Source: Parabacteroides gordonii MS-1 = DSM 23371 (GTDB lineage: Bacteria > Bacteroidota > Bacteroidia > Bacteroidales > Tannerellaceae). From it: a stretch of 64,000 bases of DNA. The DNA is taken from NCBI RefSeq assembly GCF_000969825.1, contig NZ_KQ033919.1:3022509-3086508 (forward strand). Reading direction: 5' to 3'. The position numbers and the translations under genes are program-made. Each line of letters opens with the position of its first letter. Position 1 is the first letter of the stretch. Below are positions 20,835-30,217 of this stretch, piece by piece. Under the pieces are notes generated by a model. The model saw nothing but the letters and a program-made list of their open reading frames with translations, searched no databases and had not been told where the DNA came from.

Positions 20835-22208
20835 TTAAGCGTAACCGTTCAGCATTCCGTAGAAATACATCGGTTTCAACATGTAAACTTTCAGTAACCA
20901 AGCCGCCCATTGTTCTTTCGATGTGTCCAGCATGCTGAACGGGAACGAGTGAACCGGCTTTTTATCATAGTCGAACTCGCACAAAAGTACGTGTCCATAG
21001 TCTGTTACAATCGGGCAGGCTGCGTAACCGTTGTATTTCTCAACAGGTTCTTTGCCTTCCATCAGCGAGATCAGGTTCTTTGCTGCGATCGGCACCTGCA
21101 TACGTACGGCAGCAGAGGTTTTACTGGTCGGTATTCCGGCAACATCTCCCAGGGAGACAATGTTCGGATACGTTTTATGAACCAGTGTCGCTTTGTCGAC
21201 CATCACCCAGGCTTCGGCAGCCAGTTTGCCTTCTGTCCATCCCAGGCCTGCTTCGCGAACGAAATCGGGAGCCGACATTGGCGGTGCGAAGTGAAAGAAA
21301 TCGTAATCTTCCACGAAAGGAGTGATCACCTTTTCTTCTCCGACTGTTTCAACCTTTTCAAAATGTACCTGTTTGGCTGCGGTATCGACACCTTTTACAC
21401 GCACGTTGAGATTGATTGGAATATTTCGTTCCTTATAGATCTCCAGTAGACGGGGAGTATAAAAAGGAATATCATACAGCTCTTTGGCGGCTGTGAAGTA
21501 ATCCAGTTTAACGTTGTCCCTTGTCCCGTGTTGGCGGGTGTAATCCTCTGTCAGCAAACAAATCTTTTTCGGTGCTCCTCCACATTTGTGTTTCGTGTAT
21601 GTATCGGTATAGATACCACGGCCACCTGTTTTAGAGAATTCCTGAAGCGCTTTCCAGGTTTTTTGTGCACCTTCGAAATCATATATACTGTGAGCGTTTC
21701 CTGCTCCTAACGTATCGTGTGTAATGCCTTCAACCTTTTCCCAGTTTGTTTGTACCCCCGGTGTCAATACCAGAAAGTCGTATGGGATCTTTTCGTTGTT
21801 GGCTGTTGTCACCTGGTTCATTACCGGGTCGACTGCTGCAACCGAATCTTTAATCCATTTCACGCCGTCCGGAATACAATTCTCCTGCTTCTTCCAAACA
21901 TCTTCCGGTTGGTAAACCCCTGAAGCAATTAAAGTAAAACCGGGTTGATAATACTGACGGTCGCTTGGATCGATCAATGTAATATCCGGGTTATCCAGCC
22001 AGTGCATCAGGCGTGCTGCCATACTGATTCCGGCTGCCCCTCCACCGATAACTACAATTTTACCTTTTGCATCACTTGAGAATGCGTGAACTTTTTGTGT
22101 ACCTACAGCTGTTATAATACCAGCGGCTGTTAATATTTTCAGGAAATGGCGGCGACTGATGCCTTGCCTTTCCAACTCTTCAAGTTGTTCTTCCAGCTCG
22201 TGTTTCAT
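20835..22208 (-). CDS. Tat-exported FAD-dependent oxidoreductase, sulfide:quinone oxidoreductase-like
   Basis: A 457-residue flavoprotein. The N-terminus carries a twin-arginine motif SRRHFLKIL and a hydrophobic stretch, so it is probably sent folded across or to the outer face of the inner membrane. The dinucleotide fold begins KIVVIGGGAAGISMAARL, and the second glycine-rich region VSLGDVAGIPTSKT is present. The KCGGAPKK segment matches the active-site cysteine motif of type-III-like SQR enzymes, and the C-terminal CPIVTDYGHVLLCEF could supply the partner cysteine. Such enzymes oxidise sulfide to sulfane sulfur and reduce quinone. The C-terminal amphipathic region (YMLKPMYFYGML) fits membrane attachment. 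A type II NADH dehydrogenase is less likely. Confidence 0.78.
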   Translation of the reverse strand: MKHELEEQLEELERQGISRRHFLKILTAAGIITAVGTQKVHAFSSDAKGKIVVIGGGAAGISMAARLMHWLDNPDITLIDPSDRQYYQPGFTLIASGVYQPEDVWKKQENCIPDGVKWIKDSVAAVDPVMNQVTTANNEKIPYDFLVLTPGVQTNWEKVEGITHDTLGAGNAHSIYDFEGAQKTWKALQEFSKTGGRGIYTDTYTKHKCGGAPKKICLLTEDYTRQHGTRDNVKLDYFTAAKELYDIPFYTPRLLEIYKERNIPINLNVRVKGVDTAAKQVHFEKVETVGEEKVITPFVEDYDFFHFAPPMSAPDFVREAGLGWTEGKLAAEAWVMVDKATLVHKTYPNIVSLGDVAGIPTSKTSAAVRMQVPIAAKNLISLMEGKEPVEKYNGYAACPIVTDYGHVLLCEFDYDKKPVHSFPFSMLDTSKEQWAAWLLKVYMLKPMYFYGMLNGYA

Positions 22209-22413
22209 CGTGTCTTAGAAATTAAGATTCATTTGCACTGGCAAAGGAAGTATATTTAAAAGTATATCGGATAAAAAGTACTACTACACTACTTGCACAA
22301 TTTATTTGTGAGGTGGAAAATAATGCTACAATACTTTCTCATCGCTACTACAATGATAGGTATATCATTGATATGTAGCTTATTGCCGAATGTGGAAAAA
22401 TAGAAAATATTTT

Positions 22414-24486
22414 TTAGTAATTCATAAGGAAATCGATGAGGTTGGTGTCCCCATCCAGTGAAAGGCGCTTTCTTAAACGGTATCTGCGTAGTTCTATGGC
22501 ACGTACGGATACGTTTAGAAGCGATGCAATTTCTTTTGTAGAGAGATTCATCCGCAACAAACAGCAGATACGCAGATCACCTGTTGTGATATCCGAATAT
22601 TGCTGGCGTAAACGTTCGATGAAATTCTGATGTGCACTGTTAAAGTGGCTTTCAAACAACAGCCAGTCTGCCTGGTCGTTCAGAGATTCTTCTATCAGAT
22701 TCTTCATCCGTATATATAACTTATTCGGATAACGGTCGCCCAGCGTTTCTTTCTGACGCTCCAACTCGTCCAGCAATGCCTGTATGGCCTGGTTTCTTTT
22801 CAGGAGTGCCGAGGTTTGCAGGCTCAGCTCATTGTTCTTATTTTGCAGTTCGGCTTCCAGCATGTCGCTTTTCATCTGCTGGATCTTCTGTTTTTCAGCC
22901 TGTCTTTCGGCTTCCTGCCGGGCAAGTTCTTCCTTACGCAGATTTCGCAGGTGATAACCGAGTACGAACTTGGCTATTATCCCGGTAAGGATAATATAGG
23001 CCAGCCATGCCCAAATGGTATTATACCAGGGGGGACGGACGGTGATCGGGATCGCTATTTCCATATAAGGGCCTCTGACCACGTATTTTCGTATCTTCAG
23101 GGTGTATTTGCCTTCCGGTAGCTGAAGGAAGGATATCTCCCCGTCTTTCTGCCAGGGCGACCAATCGGACGACACTCCCTCTATCATATAGCTGATCAGA
23201 TGGTTGGGCGTAAAGATCGTACTTCCCACGTAAACGGATAGTTCCTGGAAATTATGGGGTAATGTGATCTTTTCCGAGTTGACGGGTAAATTATGCTCGC
23301 CGTGCTTGTCTACATATTCTATTTCCGATATTTGCAGGGGCGTTCCGGCTCCCAGGCCACTGCCGATCAGGTCGCGTATATTGACCAGTAATACGCCTTG
23401 CATGGCCGAGATCAGGTGTAAAGAGTCGCTAAGTGGGAACATTCTCCTGTCTCTGCTCACCATATTCATATTGTAATTGTCGAGCAGCAGCCTACATTTT
23501 AGTGTCCCGTTGCCGTTTTCGTTATGGAACAGTCCGGCTTCGTTCTTCACGCAGAGCCAGTAGAGGTCATTTCCGATCGGGTAAACCTGGTCGGCATCGG
23601 CGAAATTACCCAATGCTTCGGGATTATTGAATATGGAATTGACCTGAAGTGTATCGTAAGCGATTGTCTGAGGAGGAAAATAAAACAGCTCCTTGCTGAT
23701 GTCAAGAGGCTGGAAGCTGTCGCCGCCTTTTAATGTCCTTTTGAAATAGCCGGTATTGGTCTGGATATATAACGTGTCGTTGCGCAGAAAAGCATTTTTG
23801 AGCTTGCCTATCTCGCTTCTCTTTCCCAGTCTGACGAGGGAGGGTTCGAATGATATCTGTGACAGCCCGTTATCGAAAGCGACCCATATCTGCTGGGCGT
23901 CCTGTATACAGATAGCACGCACGATATTGTCGGGCAACGATTGATCCTGTGTCGATAAATGGCGGAGAATAGTTCCGTCGGGGCTTGTGATATACAGCCC
24001 ACGATTCTGTGTCCCTATGAAATACATATCATCTATCGTCATAAAGACAGATGGCTGCGCATGAAGTATTTCATCGGGAAGAACGAAGGGAATGGATGCC
24101 GGCGGTTCCTTGAATTTAACTTCGGCCGGTATCTTGTTGAGTTTGTGGTAACGCATTACGCCGAGATTGTCGCGTGTCCACCCTCCGAAAGAACCCTCGC
24201 TGATGGTGTAAATCGTATCGTTCAGGAAAGTGACGCCGTTAATGGCTTCCTTGTCCGGTGTTTCATAGTGTTTCCAGGTGTTGCCGTCGAAGGTGAGCAA
24301 GCCCATGTTGTTGGCTACATACAACACCCCGTCGGAGGCTACCGATAGTCCCCAGTTCTGGCAACTGGCTTTATAATCGTCTACAGTAAAATTTTTGATG
24401 AAGATATTAGGAACATCTACCGATGATGCACGCGCCACCCAGAAGGTGAGCATGAAGGCAAGGAATAATATCGGTAGTCTATACAT
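22414..24486 (-). CDS. membrane regulator: propeller sensor, triple-Tyr domain, coiled coil, LuxR-type HTH
   Basis: About 690 residues from the ATG at 24486. I chose this over the in-frame ATG at 24552 because it begins directly with the signal peptide (MYRLPILFLAFMLTFWVARA) and a promoter box lies at 24552-24559. Order: exported propeller (blades such as GLSVASDGVLYVANNMG), Y_Y_Y-like domain (SYMIEGVSSDWSPWQKDGE), one membrane helix near residue 500, a Gln/Glu/Lys-rich coiled coil, and a C-terminal LuxR-type HTH (LSTKEIASLLNVSVRAIELR). It resembles hybrid two-component sensors in which the kinase has been replaced by a DNA-binding domain. The signal and targets are unknown; no polysaccharide locus is adjacent. 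Confidence 0.82.
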   Translation of the reverse strand: MYRLPILFLAFMLTFWVARASSVDVPNIFIKNFTVDDYKASCQNWGLSVASDGVLYVANNMGLLTFDGNTWKHYETPDKEAINGVTFLNDTIYTISEGSFGGWTRDNLGVMRYHKLNKIPAEVKFKEPPASIPFVLPDEILHAQPSVFMTIDDMYFIGTQNRGLYITSPDGTILRHLSTQDQSLPDNIVRAICIQDAQQIWVAFDNGLSQISFEPSLVRLGKRSEIGKLKNAFLRNDTLYIQTNTGYFKRTLKGGDSFQPLDISKELFYFPPQTIAYDTLQVNSIFNNPEALGNFADADQVYPIGNDLYWLCVKNEAGLFHNENGNGTLKCRLLLDNYNMNMVSRDRRMFPLSDSLHLISAMQGVLLVNIRDLIGSGLGAGTPLQISEIEYVDKHGEHNLPVNSEKITLPHNFQELSVYVGSTIFTPNHLISYMIEGVSSDWSPWQKDGEISFLQLPEGKYTLKIRKYVVRGPYMEIAIPITVRPPWYNTIWAWLAYIILTGIIAKFVLGYHLRNLRKEELARQEAERQAEKQKIQQMKSDMLEAELQNKNNELSLQTSALLKRNQAIQALLDELERQKETLGDRYPNKLYIRMKNLIEESLNDQADWLLFESHFNSAHQNFIERLRQQYSDITTGDLRICCLLRMNLSTKEIASLLNVSVRAIELRRYRLRKRLSLDGDTNLIDFLMNY

Positions 24487-24510
24487 AAGCTTCGAATAAG
24501 AATTAAACGT

Positions 24511-24539
24511 GTAGAGACAGGGTTTTGTCCTGTCTCTAC
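24511..24539 (-). terminator. hairpin between carB and the LuxR-type regulator gene
   Basis: GTAGAGACAGG (24511-24521) pairs perfectly with CCTGTCTCTAC (24529-24539). It lies 35 bp past the carB stop, so it may end the carB message. It also sits in the leader of the downstream regulator if the TATATTTG box at 24552-24559 is used. Confidence 0.55.
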
Positions 24540-24551
24540 GTATTATGGTCA

Positions 24552-24559
24552 CAAATATA
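24552..24559 (-). promoter_or_regulatory. promoter -7 box for the LuxR-type regulator
   Basis: TATATTTG on the minus strand matches TAnnTTTG and lies between the carB stop and the regulator start. Confidence 0.4.
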
Positions 24560-24573
24560 ATAAAAATATTTGC

Positions 24574-27500
24574 TTATTTATAATCCTGCCAATCTTTGAT
24601 CTGGATATCTTTCACATCCATAGTGCAGAAAGCTTCGATAAACGCGCTGGCCAGACGTGCGTTGGTGATCAGCGGAATGTTATGGTCGATCGCTGCACGG
24701 CGGATCTTGTAACCGTTGGTCAGCTCGCGTTTGCTATGGTCTTTCGGGATGTTTACAACCAGTTCGAATACGTGGTTGCTGAACATATCCATGATATTCA
24801 GGTCGCCCTGTTCATCCGGCCAGCATACGGCTGTAGCGGCAATGCCGTTTTCGTTCAGGAATTTAGCAGTTCCGGCAGTACCATAGATCTGGTATCCTTT
24901 CTCATTCAGCAGGCGGCAGGGTTCCAGCAAATCTACTTTGCTCTTGGCTGCACCCGAAGAAACCAGGACATTCTTTTTAGGAATGGTATTACCTACGGCG
25001 ATCATGGCAGAAAGCAATGCTTCGTTGAAATCATCGCCGATGCAACCTACTTCTCCGGTTGAGCTCATATCCACACCCAGTACAGGGTCTGCTTTATGCA
25101 GACGGGCGAATGAGAACTGGGAAGCCTTGATACCGATCCAGTCAATGTCGAAAGCGCTCTTGTCCGGTTTTGTATAAGGAGCATCCAACATGATGCGTGT
25201 GGCCGTTTCGATGAAGTTGCGTTTCAGGACCTTTGATACGAACGGGAAACTACGTGATGCACGCAGGTTACATTCGATAACCTTCACATCGTTGTTCTTA
25301 GCCAGGAACTGGATATTGAACGGGCCGCTGATGTTCAGTTCTTTTGCGATCATCTTGCTCACCTTCTTGATACGGCGTGCCGTTTCGAAGTAGATCTTCT
25401 GAGCCGGGAATACCAGTGTGGCGTCACCTGAGTGGACACCGGCAAACTCGATATGTTCAGAGATGGCGTATTCAACTACTTCGCCGTTCATGGCTACTGC
25501 GTCGAATTCCACTTCTTTTGCTCCCTGAAGGAATTCGGAAACAACGACCGGATATTCTTTAGATACCTTAGCGGCCAGATCCAGGAATTCGATCATCTGT
25601 TCCTTGTTGTGGCATACGTTCATCGCAGCACCTGAAAGAACATAAGACGGACGGATCAGGATCGGGAAGCCTACCTTTTCGATAAAGCCGTCGATCTCTT
25701 CCATACTGGTCAACTCTGCCCAACGCGGCTGGTCGATACCCAGTGTATCCAGCATCGCGGAGAATTTGTGGCGGTTTTCAGCGCGGTCGATCGATAGCGG
25801 AGAAGTACCCAGTACCGGAACATTCTGGCGATACAGCTTCATGGCCAGGTTGTTAGGTATCTGACCACCTACGGATACGATTACACCCTTCGGCATTTCC
25901 AGATCCATTACGTCGAGTACACGTTCGAAAGAAAGTTCGTCGAAGTACAGACGGTCGCACATATCGTAGTCGGTAGAAACCGTTTCCGGGTTGTAGTTGA
26001 TCATGATCGACTTGTAACCCAGTTTGCGGGCTGTCTGTGCAGCGTTCACCGAACACCAGTCGAACTCTACGGAAGAACCGATACGGTAAGCACCTGAACC
26101 CAGGATAACCACGCTCTTGTCGTTCTTGTAGTAAGGAATATCATGTTCGCTACCATCATAAGTCATATACAGGTAGTTCGTCAGTTCCGGATGTTCGGAA
26201 GCGATTGTGTTGATACGTTTTACGCTTGGCAGGATACCCATTTTCTTACGCAGGTTACGTACACGGATGTTTTCCTTTTCCATGTTTCCTTCCGGATTCT
26301 CAACGTAACGGGCGATCTGGAAGTCGGAGAAACCTAAGCGTTTAGCTTCCTTCATCACTTCTTCGGGCAGATCTTCGATCTTATTGTATTGAGACAATAC
26401 CTTGGTATAGTCTACGATATTTTTCAAACCGTTCAGGAACCACGGAGTGATCTTCGACAGTTCGTGGATACGTTCTACGGTGTAACCTTCTTCCAGCGCT
26501 TTTGCTACGGCGAAGATACGCAGGTCGGTCGGGTTGGCCAGTGCATCGTCGAGGTTGTCGAATTCCAGGTCGTTGTTGCCAACGAAACCGTGCATGCCCT
26601 GTCCGATCATACGCAGACCCTTCTGCATGATCTCTTCGAAGCTCTTACCGATCGACATGATTTCGCCGACAGACTTCATGCTCGAACCGATCAGGCGGCT
26701 GACACCGACGAACTTTGTCAAGTCCCAACGCGGGATCTTCACGATCATATAGTCTACTTCCGGAGCTTTATAAGCAGAGTTCGGAGTACCCATTTCGCCG
26801 ATTTCGTCGAGGCTGTAGCCTAACGCCAACTTAGCAGCAACGAAAGCCAGAGGATAACCGCTTGCTTTGGATGCCAGGGCAGAAGAACGGCTCAGACGGG
26901 CGTTTACTTCGATCACGCGGTAGTCGCAAGTGTCGGAGTTGAATGCATATTGAATGTTACATTCGCCTACGATACCCAGGTGGCGGATTGTCTTGGTAGA
27001 CAGTTCTTTCAGCAGATCCAGCTCTTTGTCGGTCAGTGAGCAGGTAGGAGCAACTACGATACTTTCACCGGTATGTACACCCAGCGGGTCTACATTTTCC
27101 ATGCTTACAACCGTGAAGCAATGGTCGTTCTTATCGCGGATTACTTCGAATTCAATTTCTTTCCAGCCTTTCAGCGATTCTTCCACCAGGATCTGTGAAG
27201 AATAAGCGAAAGCGCTTTCTGCCAGCGTACGCAGTTCTGCTTCGTCCTTGCAGATACCGCTACCCATACCGCCCAGTGCATAAGCGGAGCGGATCATTAC
27301 CGGGAAGCCGATCTTGTAGGCAGCTTTCACGGCATCATCCATTGTCTCAACAGCCTGGCTTACCGGAGTTTTTACGTCGATCTCATTCAGTTTCTTTACA
27401 AACAGGTCGCGGTCTTCCGTGTACATGATAGCTTCGACAGAAGTACCCAGTACCTTTACGCCATATTTAGCAAGTGTGCCGCTGGTGTATAACTGGGTTC

Positions 27501-27792
27501 CGCAGTTCAGGGCAGTCTGGCCACCAAAAGCCAGCAGGATTCCGTCCGGTTGTTCTTTTTTGATTACTTCTTCAACAAAATACGGAGTGATAGGCAGGAA
27601 GTACACCTTGTCTGCTACCCCTTCCGATGTTTGAATAGTTGCAATGTTCGGATTCAGCAATACGGTACTGATACCTTCTTCTTTCAGTGCCTTCAATGCT
27701 TGTGAACCAGAGTAGTCAAACTCTCCGGCCTGTCCGATCTTCAGGGCACCCGAGCCCAGAACAATCACCTTTTTGATTCCAATTTTCGACAT
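24574..27792 (-). CDS. carB: carbamoyl phosphate synthase large subunit
   Basis: A 1072-residue protein, the normal length. Two homologous ATP-grasp halves are visible, the first starting KVIVLGSGALKIGQAGEFDYS and the second near residue 560 (VVILGSGAYRIGSSVEFDWC), followed by the oligomerisation region and a C-terminal MGS-like allosteric domain (about 930-1072, GYQIYGTAGTAKFLNENG). It makes carbamoyl phosphate from bicarbonate, ammonia from glutamine, and two ATP, for pyrimidines and arginine. The glutaminase subunit carA is not adjacent. The leader contains a small ORF and an intrinsic terminator, suggesting attenuation control. Confidence 0.96.
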   Translation of the reverse strand: MSKIGIKKVIVLGSGALKIGQAGEFDYSGSQALKALKEEGISTVLLNPNIATIQTSEGVADKVYFLPITPYFVEEVIKKEQPDGILLAFGGQTALNCGTQLYTSGTLAKYGVKVLGTSVEAIMYTEDRDLFVKKLNEIDVKTPVSQAVETMDDAVKAAYKIGFPVMIRSAYALGGMGSGICKDEAELRTLAESAFAYSSQILVEESLKGWKEIEFEVIRDKNDHCFTVVSMENVDPLGVHTGESIVVAPTCSLTDKELDLLKELSTKTIRHLGIVGECNIQYAFNSDTCDYRVIEVNARLSRSSALASKASGYPLAFVAAKLALGYSLDEIGEMGTPNSAYKAPEVDYMIVKIPRWDLTKFVGVSRLIGSSMKSVGEIMSIGKSFEEIMQKGLRMIGQGMHGFVGNNDLEFDNLDDALANPTDLRIFAVAKALEEGYTVERIHELSKITPWFLNGLKNIVDYTKVLSQYNKIEDLPEEVMKEAKRLGFSDFQIARYVENPEGNMEKENIRVRNLRKKMGILPSVKRINTIASEHPELTNYLYMTYDGSEHDIPYYKNDKSVVILGSGAYRIGSSVEFDWCSVNAAQTARKLGYKSIMINYNPETVSTDYDMCDRLYFDELSFERVLDVMDLEMPKGVIVSVGGQIPNNLAMKLYRQNVPVLGTSPLSIDRAENRHKFSAMLDTLGIDQPRWAELTSMEEIDGFIEKVGFPILIRPSYVLSGAAMNVCHNKEQMIEFLDLAAKVSKEYPVVVSEFLQGAKEVEFDAVAMNGEVVEYAISEHIEFAGVHSGDATLVFPAQKIYFETARRIKKVSKMIAKELNISGPFNIQFLAKNNDVKVIECNLRASRSFPFVSKVLKRNFIETATRIMLDAPYTKPDKSAFDIDWIGIKASQFSFARLHKADPVLGVDMSSTGEVGCIGDDFNEALLSAMIAVGNTIPKKNVLVSSGAAKSKVDLLEPCRLLNEKGYQIYGTAGTAKFLNENGIAATAVCWPDEQGDLNIMDMFSNHVFELVVNIPKDHSKRELTNGYKIRRAAIDHNIPLITNARLASAFIEAFCTMDVKDIQIKDWQDYK

Positions 27793-27872
27793 AGTAATTG
27801 GGTTGTTTTGTTTATTAATATTTTATAGAATGTTATTCCTTATATAATCGCCACTCGCGGGACACAAAAAAA

Positions 27873-27899
27873 ATGCGTTAGTAAAAATAACTAACGCAT
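27873..27899 (-). terminator. intrinsic terminator in the carB leader (putative attenuator)
   Basis: On the minus strand ATGCGTTAGT (27899-27890), loop TATTTTT, ACTAACGCAT (27882-27873) is followed at once by a run of T. It is a textbook intrinsic terminator placed about 80 bp before the carB ATG and starting 1-2 bases after the stop of a 34-codon leader ORF. Confidence 0.75.
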
Positions 27900-27900
27900 C

Positions 27901-28005
27901 CTATATAAACAAATTATATTCCCGTAAAGTAAAGAAATGAGCTTCAATGTCCGGCGTTGAACCGGAGATAAACATCGGATTACACTTATGTATCTTATTC
28001 GTCAT
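27901..28005 (-). CDS. putative 34-residue leader peptide of carB
   Basis: An ATG at 28005 opens 34 codons ending in TAG at 27901-27903. A purine-rich stretch (GAGGAAGAG) lies before the ATG. The promoter box at 28031-28038 puts transcription start about 20 nt upstream. The last 12 codons (HFFTLREYNLFI) are encoded by a U-rich message directly before the terminator stem. This is the layout of the enteric pyrBI leader, where ribosome-polymerase coupling senses UTP. Too short for routine gene calling; supported by layout only. Confidence 0.5.
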   Translation of the reverse strand: MTNKIHKCNPMFISGSTPDIEAHFFTLREYNLFI

Positions 28006-28030
28006 GAAACTCTTCCTCGCAAAATTTCGG

Positions 28031-28038
28031 CAAAGATA
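28031..28038 (-). promoter_or_regulatory. promoter -7 box for the carB leader
   Basis: TATCTTTG on the minus strand matches TAnnTTTG, about 25 bp before the leader ORF start. Confidence 0.5.
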
Positions 28039-28118
28039 GGGCATATAATTTAATTGTGCAATAAAAATGGAGGGAATAGTGGTCCTAAAATGGTATTGCT
28101 TGTCCGATAATCAGTTAT

Positions 28119-29948
28119 TTATTTGTTGTTTGTTATTGCATGCTGAAGAAGTCTGTTTACATCCTCCTTCATCGATTCGCTCGCTTTTGATTTATCCGCA
28201 GGTTGACTGGTAAGAACGGAGTAGGCGGCTAACTTTAATTTATCAGGTTGATAATAAGAGTCTTCCGAGTATAATTTTGTCAACTGATAATAAGTCTCTA
28301 TCCGTTCCGGCAGAATGTGGAGACATTGCAGCAAGCATTTTTCGGCTTGTTTGTAAAGTCCGAGTTGCCGGTGGCTCTCTGCCATTATATCATAGAACTC
28401 AGGGTCTGCGCTTAGCTGTAAGGCGCGGTTCGTCCAGATAACCGCATCTGCGAATTGTTTGTTCTGCTGGAGACACTTCGCTCCTTCCCGTAAAAATTCT
28501 ACCTGGTGCGATAACTTGGGATACAGGCTCTGGTAGCCCTGGGCTGCCACACTGTGTTCGTCCTTCTGTTCCAGTATCCGTAGCGTTTTCCATTCCTTAT
28601 AAGACTGGTAATAACTTCTCTGCCCGAAAAATAACATACAGGCGGCCAATGCTGCAAATGTTCCGATATATGGGAATGTTTTCGGGGAAGGCTTCTGTAG
28701 TTTGCCCGGTATCGTTACGCAGGTAGCGGAGAAAAACAACAGTAACACCCAGAATGACGGCAGCTGCAACGGATAGGAATACATGGAGAAGAAGAGCAGG
28801 GCAATGATACATCCTGTCGATCCGACCTGTTTATTCTTTAGTCCGTAGTAGAGGACAAACCCGATCCACAAAGAGAAAAGCAGCAATCCGACGATACCGT
28901 ACTCCAGTCCCATTTGCAGATACTCGTTGAATGCAAATCTCGGACAACAGGCTGCCAGCCGTTCCATGTCGGAAGCTTTTCCGGATGAAAAGTAATCGGC
29001 TTGTGATTTTGCATAGGAGGTGGGAAAACCGCCCAGCCCTGTTCCTGTTACGGGTTGTTCCAGTATGGCTTTGGTGGTGACATTCCACATCAGCATACGC
29101 CCGGCCGACTTATCGGGATGGATAAGACCTCCCAGAGTGGGTAGCCCCGCAATGAAAAGAAATAAGAAAGCACAAGTGATCACAACGGTTTTGCTATGTG
29201 TTAGAACCCTTTGTTTGAGTATTTTCCACCCGGATTTGCGAAGAAAGAATACCCAACTGCAAGAAGCGATTGCAGCCAGCCATGCCGGGCGGCTCAATCC
29301 TCCCGGAAGAGCGATGAGAATGATAATAATACCGAACACGGCCAGGTAAAACAGCATTGTTCTGGTTTCCCACCAGGCTATTTTGTCGCAGTCGCGAAAT
29401 CGCAATGCAACATTCAAGCATAAGGGGAGTACGATTGCCAGGTAACCGGAAAACGGCCCCGGGCTAAATTCCAGTCCGCTCCCATTAAACAGGGGATGGT
29501 TGTCCGCCGGAGTTCCGTATAGTTGCCCCATTCCCCAAAAGGCCTCAAACACACCGGTACACATGATGATTGAAAGGAAAAAGAGCCTGATTTCAGGATG
29601 TGTCTGCATAACGGCCCGCAGCATGAACCATAGTATGGTCAATTGGCCGACAAAGAGTAGTCTTTCCGGTTGGGGATTCAGATCATGGTCGTAGTTCAGC
29701 AGAACCAGTCCGGAGAACAGTAGCAAAAGTCCGTCAGGCAGTGTAAAGGTAAAGTTACATTTTCTGATAGTGGCTTCCATAAAAAGAACGCTGAATGCAA
29801 GTAATAAAATGGTAAAATGAAACCAGAATATTTTGCCGGTAATAGTCCCTTCCGCAATATTGGGATTAGCGGCAAATACAATGCACAGAAGTAACGCTCC
29901 ACTCGTAGAGAGGGAGAATAGTCGTAGGTACTTGAATAAAACTTTCAT
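28119..29948 (-). CDS. O-antigen ligase-like membrane protein with C-terminal TPR repeats
   Basis: A 609-residue protein. About ten to twelve membrane helices cover residues 10-445. The WaaL/Wzy-like segment GRMLMWNVTTKAILEQPVTG followed by GTGLGGFPTSY is the family hallmark of glycan ligases and polymerases. Residues 450-609 are soluble and consist of TPR-like helices (CLQQNKQFADAVIWTNRALQ, LGLYKQAEKCLLQCLHILPE). It is a clear paralogue of the 615-residue protein at 39354, which belongs to the peptide/propeller operon. No glycosyltransferases are adjacent, so O-antigen synthesis is unlikely; O-linked protein glycosylation or another polymer transfer is possible. It is transcribed alone, with a promoter box at 30166. 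Confidence 0.75.
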   Translation of the reverse strand: MKVLFKYLRLFSLSTSGALLLCIVFAANPNIAEGTITGKIFWFHFTILLLAFSVLFMEATIRKCNFTFTLPDGLLLLFSGLVLLNYDHDLNPQPERLLFVGQLTILWFMLRAVMQTHPEIRLFFLSIIMCTGVFEAFWGMGQLYGTPADNHPLFNGSGLEFSPGPFSGYLAIVLPLCLNVALRFRDCDKIAWWETRTMLFYLAVFGIIIILIALPGGLSRPAWLAAIASCSWVFFLRKSGWKILKQRVLTHSKTVVITCAFLFLFIAGLPTLGGLIHPDKSAGRMLMWNVTTKAILEQPVTGTGLGGFPTSYAKSQADYFSSGKASDMERLAACCPRFAFNEYLQMGLEYGIVGLLLFSLWIGFVLYYGLKNKQVGSTGCIIALLFFSMYSYPLQLPSFWVLLLFFSATCVTIPGKLQKPSPKTFPYIGTFAALAACMLFFGQRSYYQSYKEWKTLRILEQKDEHSVAAQGYQSLYPKLSHQVEFLREGAKCLQQNKQFADAVIWTNRALQLSADPEFYDIMAESHRQLGLYKQAEKCLLQCLHILPERIETYYQLTKLYSEDSYYQPDKLKLAAYSVLTSQPADKSKASESMKEDVNRLLQHAITNNK

Positions 29949-30165
29949 CTTTAATTTATTTTTAGGGTGATATCGGACTCTGCTTCTTGCAATAAAGAGA
30001 GGACTTCTTTTCCCTTTTCTTATATAATCCCAGATGTCGCCATAGAAAAAGATCGATAAAATTCAAGTTTAGATGTTCTCTTAGGCGCTACTTTTCAGCT
30101 CCTAGAATAAACATTCCGGGGGTAAGAAGGGTTTAGAGGATTTAACAAATTGTCTATTAATCCCG

Positions 30166-30173
30166 CAAATTTA
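30166..30173 (-). promoter_or_regulatory. promoter -7 box for the O-antigen ligase-like gene
   Basis: TAAATTTG on the minus strand matches TAnnTTTG and would give a leader of roughly 215 nt. I see nothing else that I can support in 29949-30217. Confidence 0.4.
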
Positions 30174-30217
30174 GGAAAGAAAATAGTTTTAGATCGTTTA
30201 AACCGATTACAATATGA

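Noticed and set aside
24487-24552. Longer N-terminus of the LuxR-type regulator from an ATG at 24552
   Set aside because: Would read through the hairpin and start at the promoter box; the ATG at 24486 begins with a proper signal peptide.
27945-27965. Small hairpin TCCGG...CCGGA in the carB leader
   Set aside because: Five-base stem inside the leader ORF; too weak to call separately from the attenuator.
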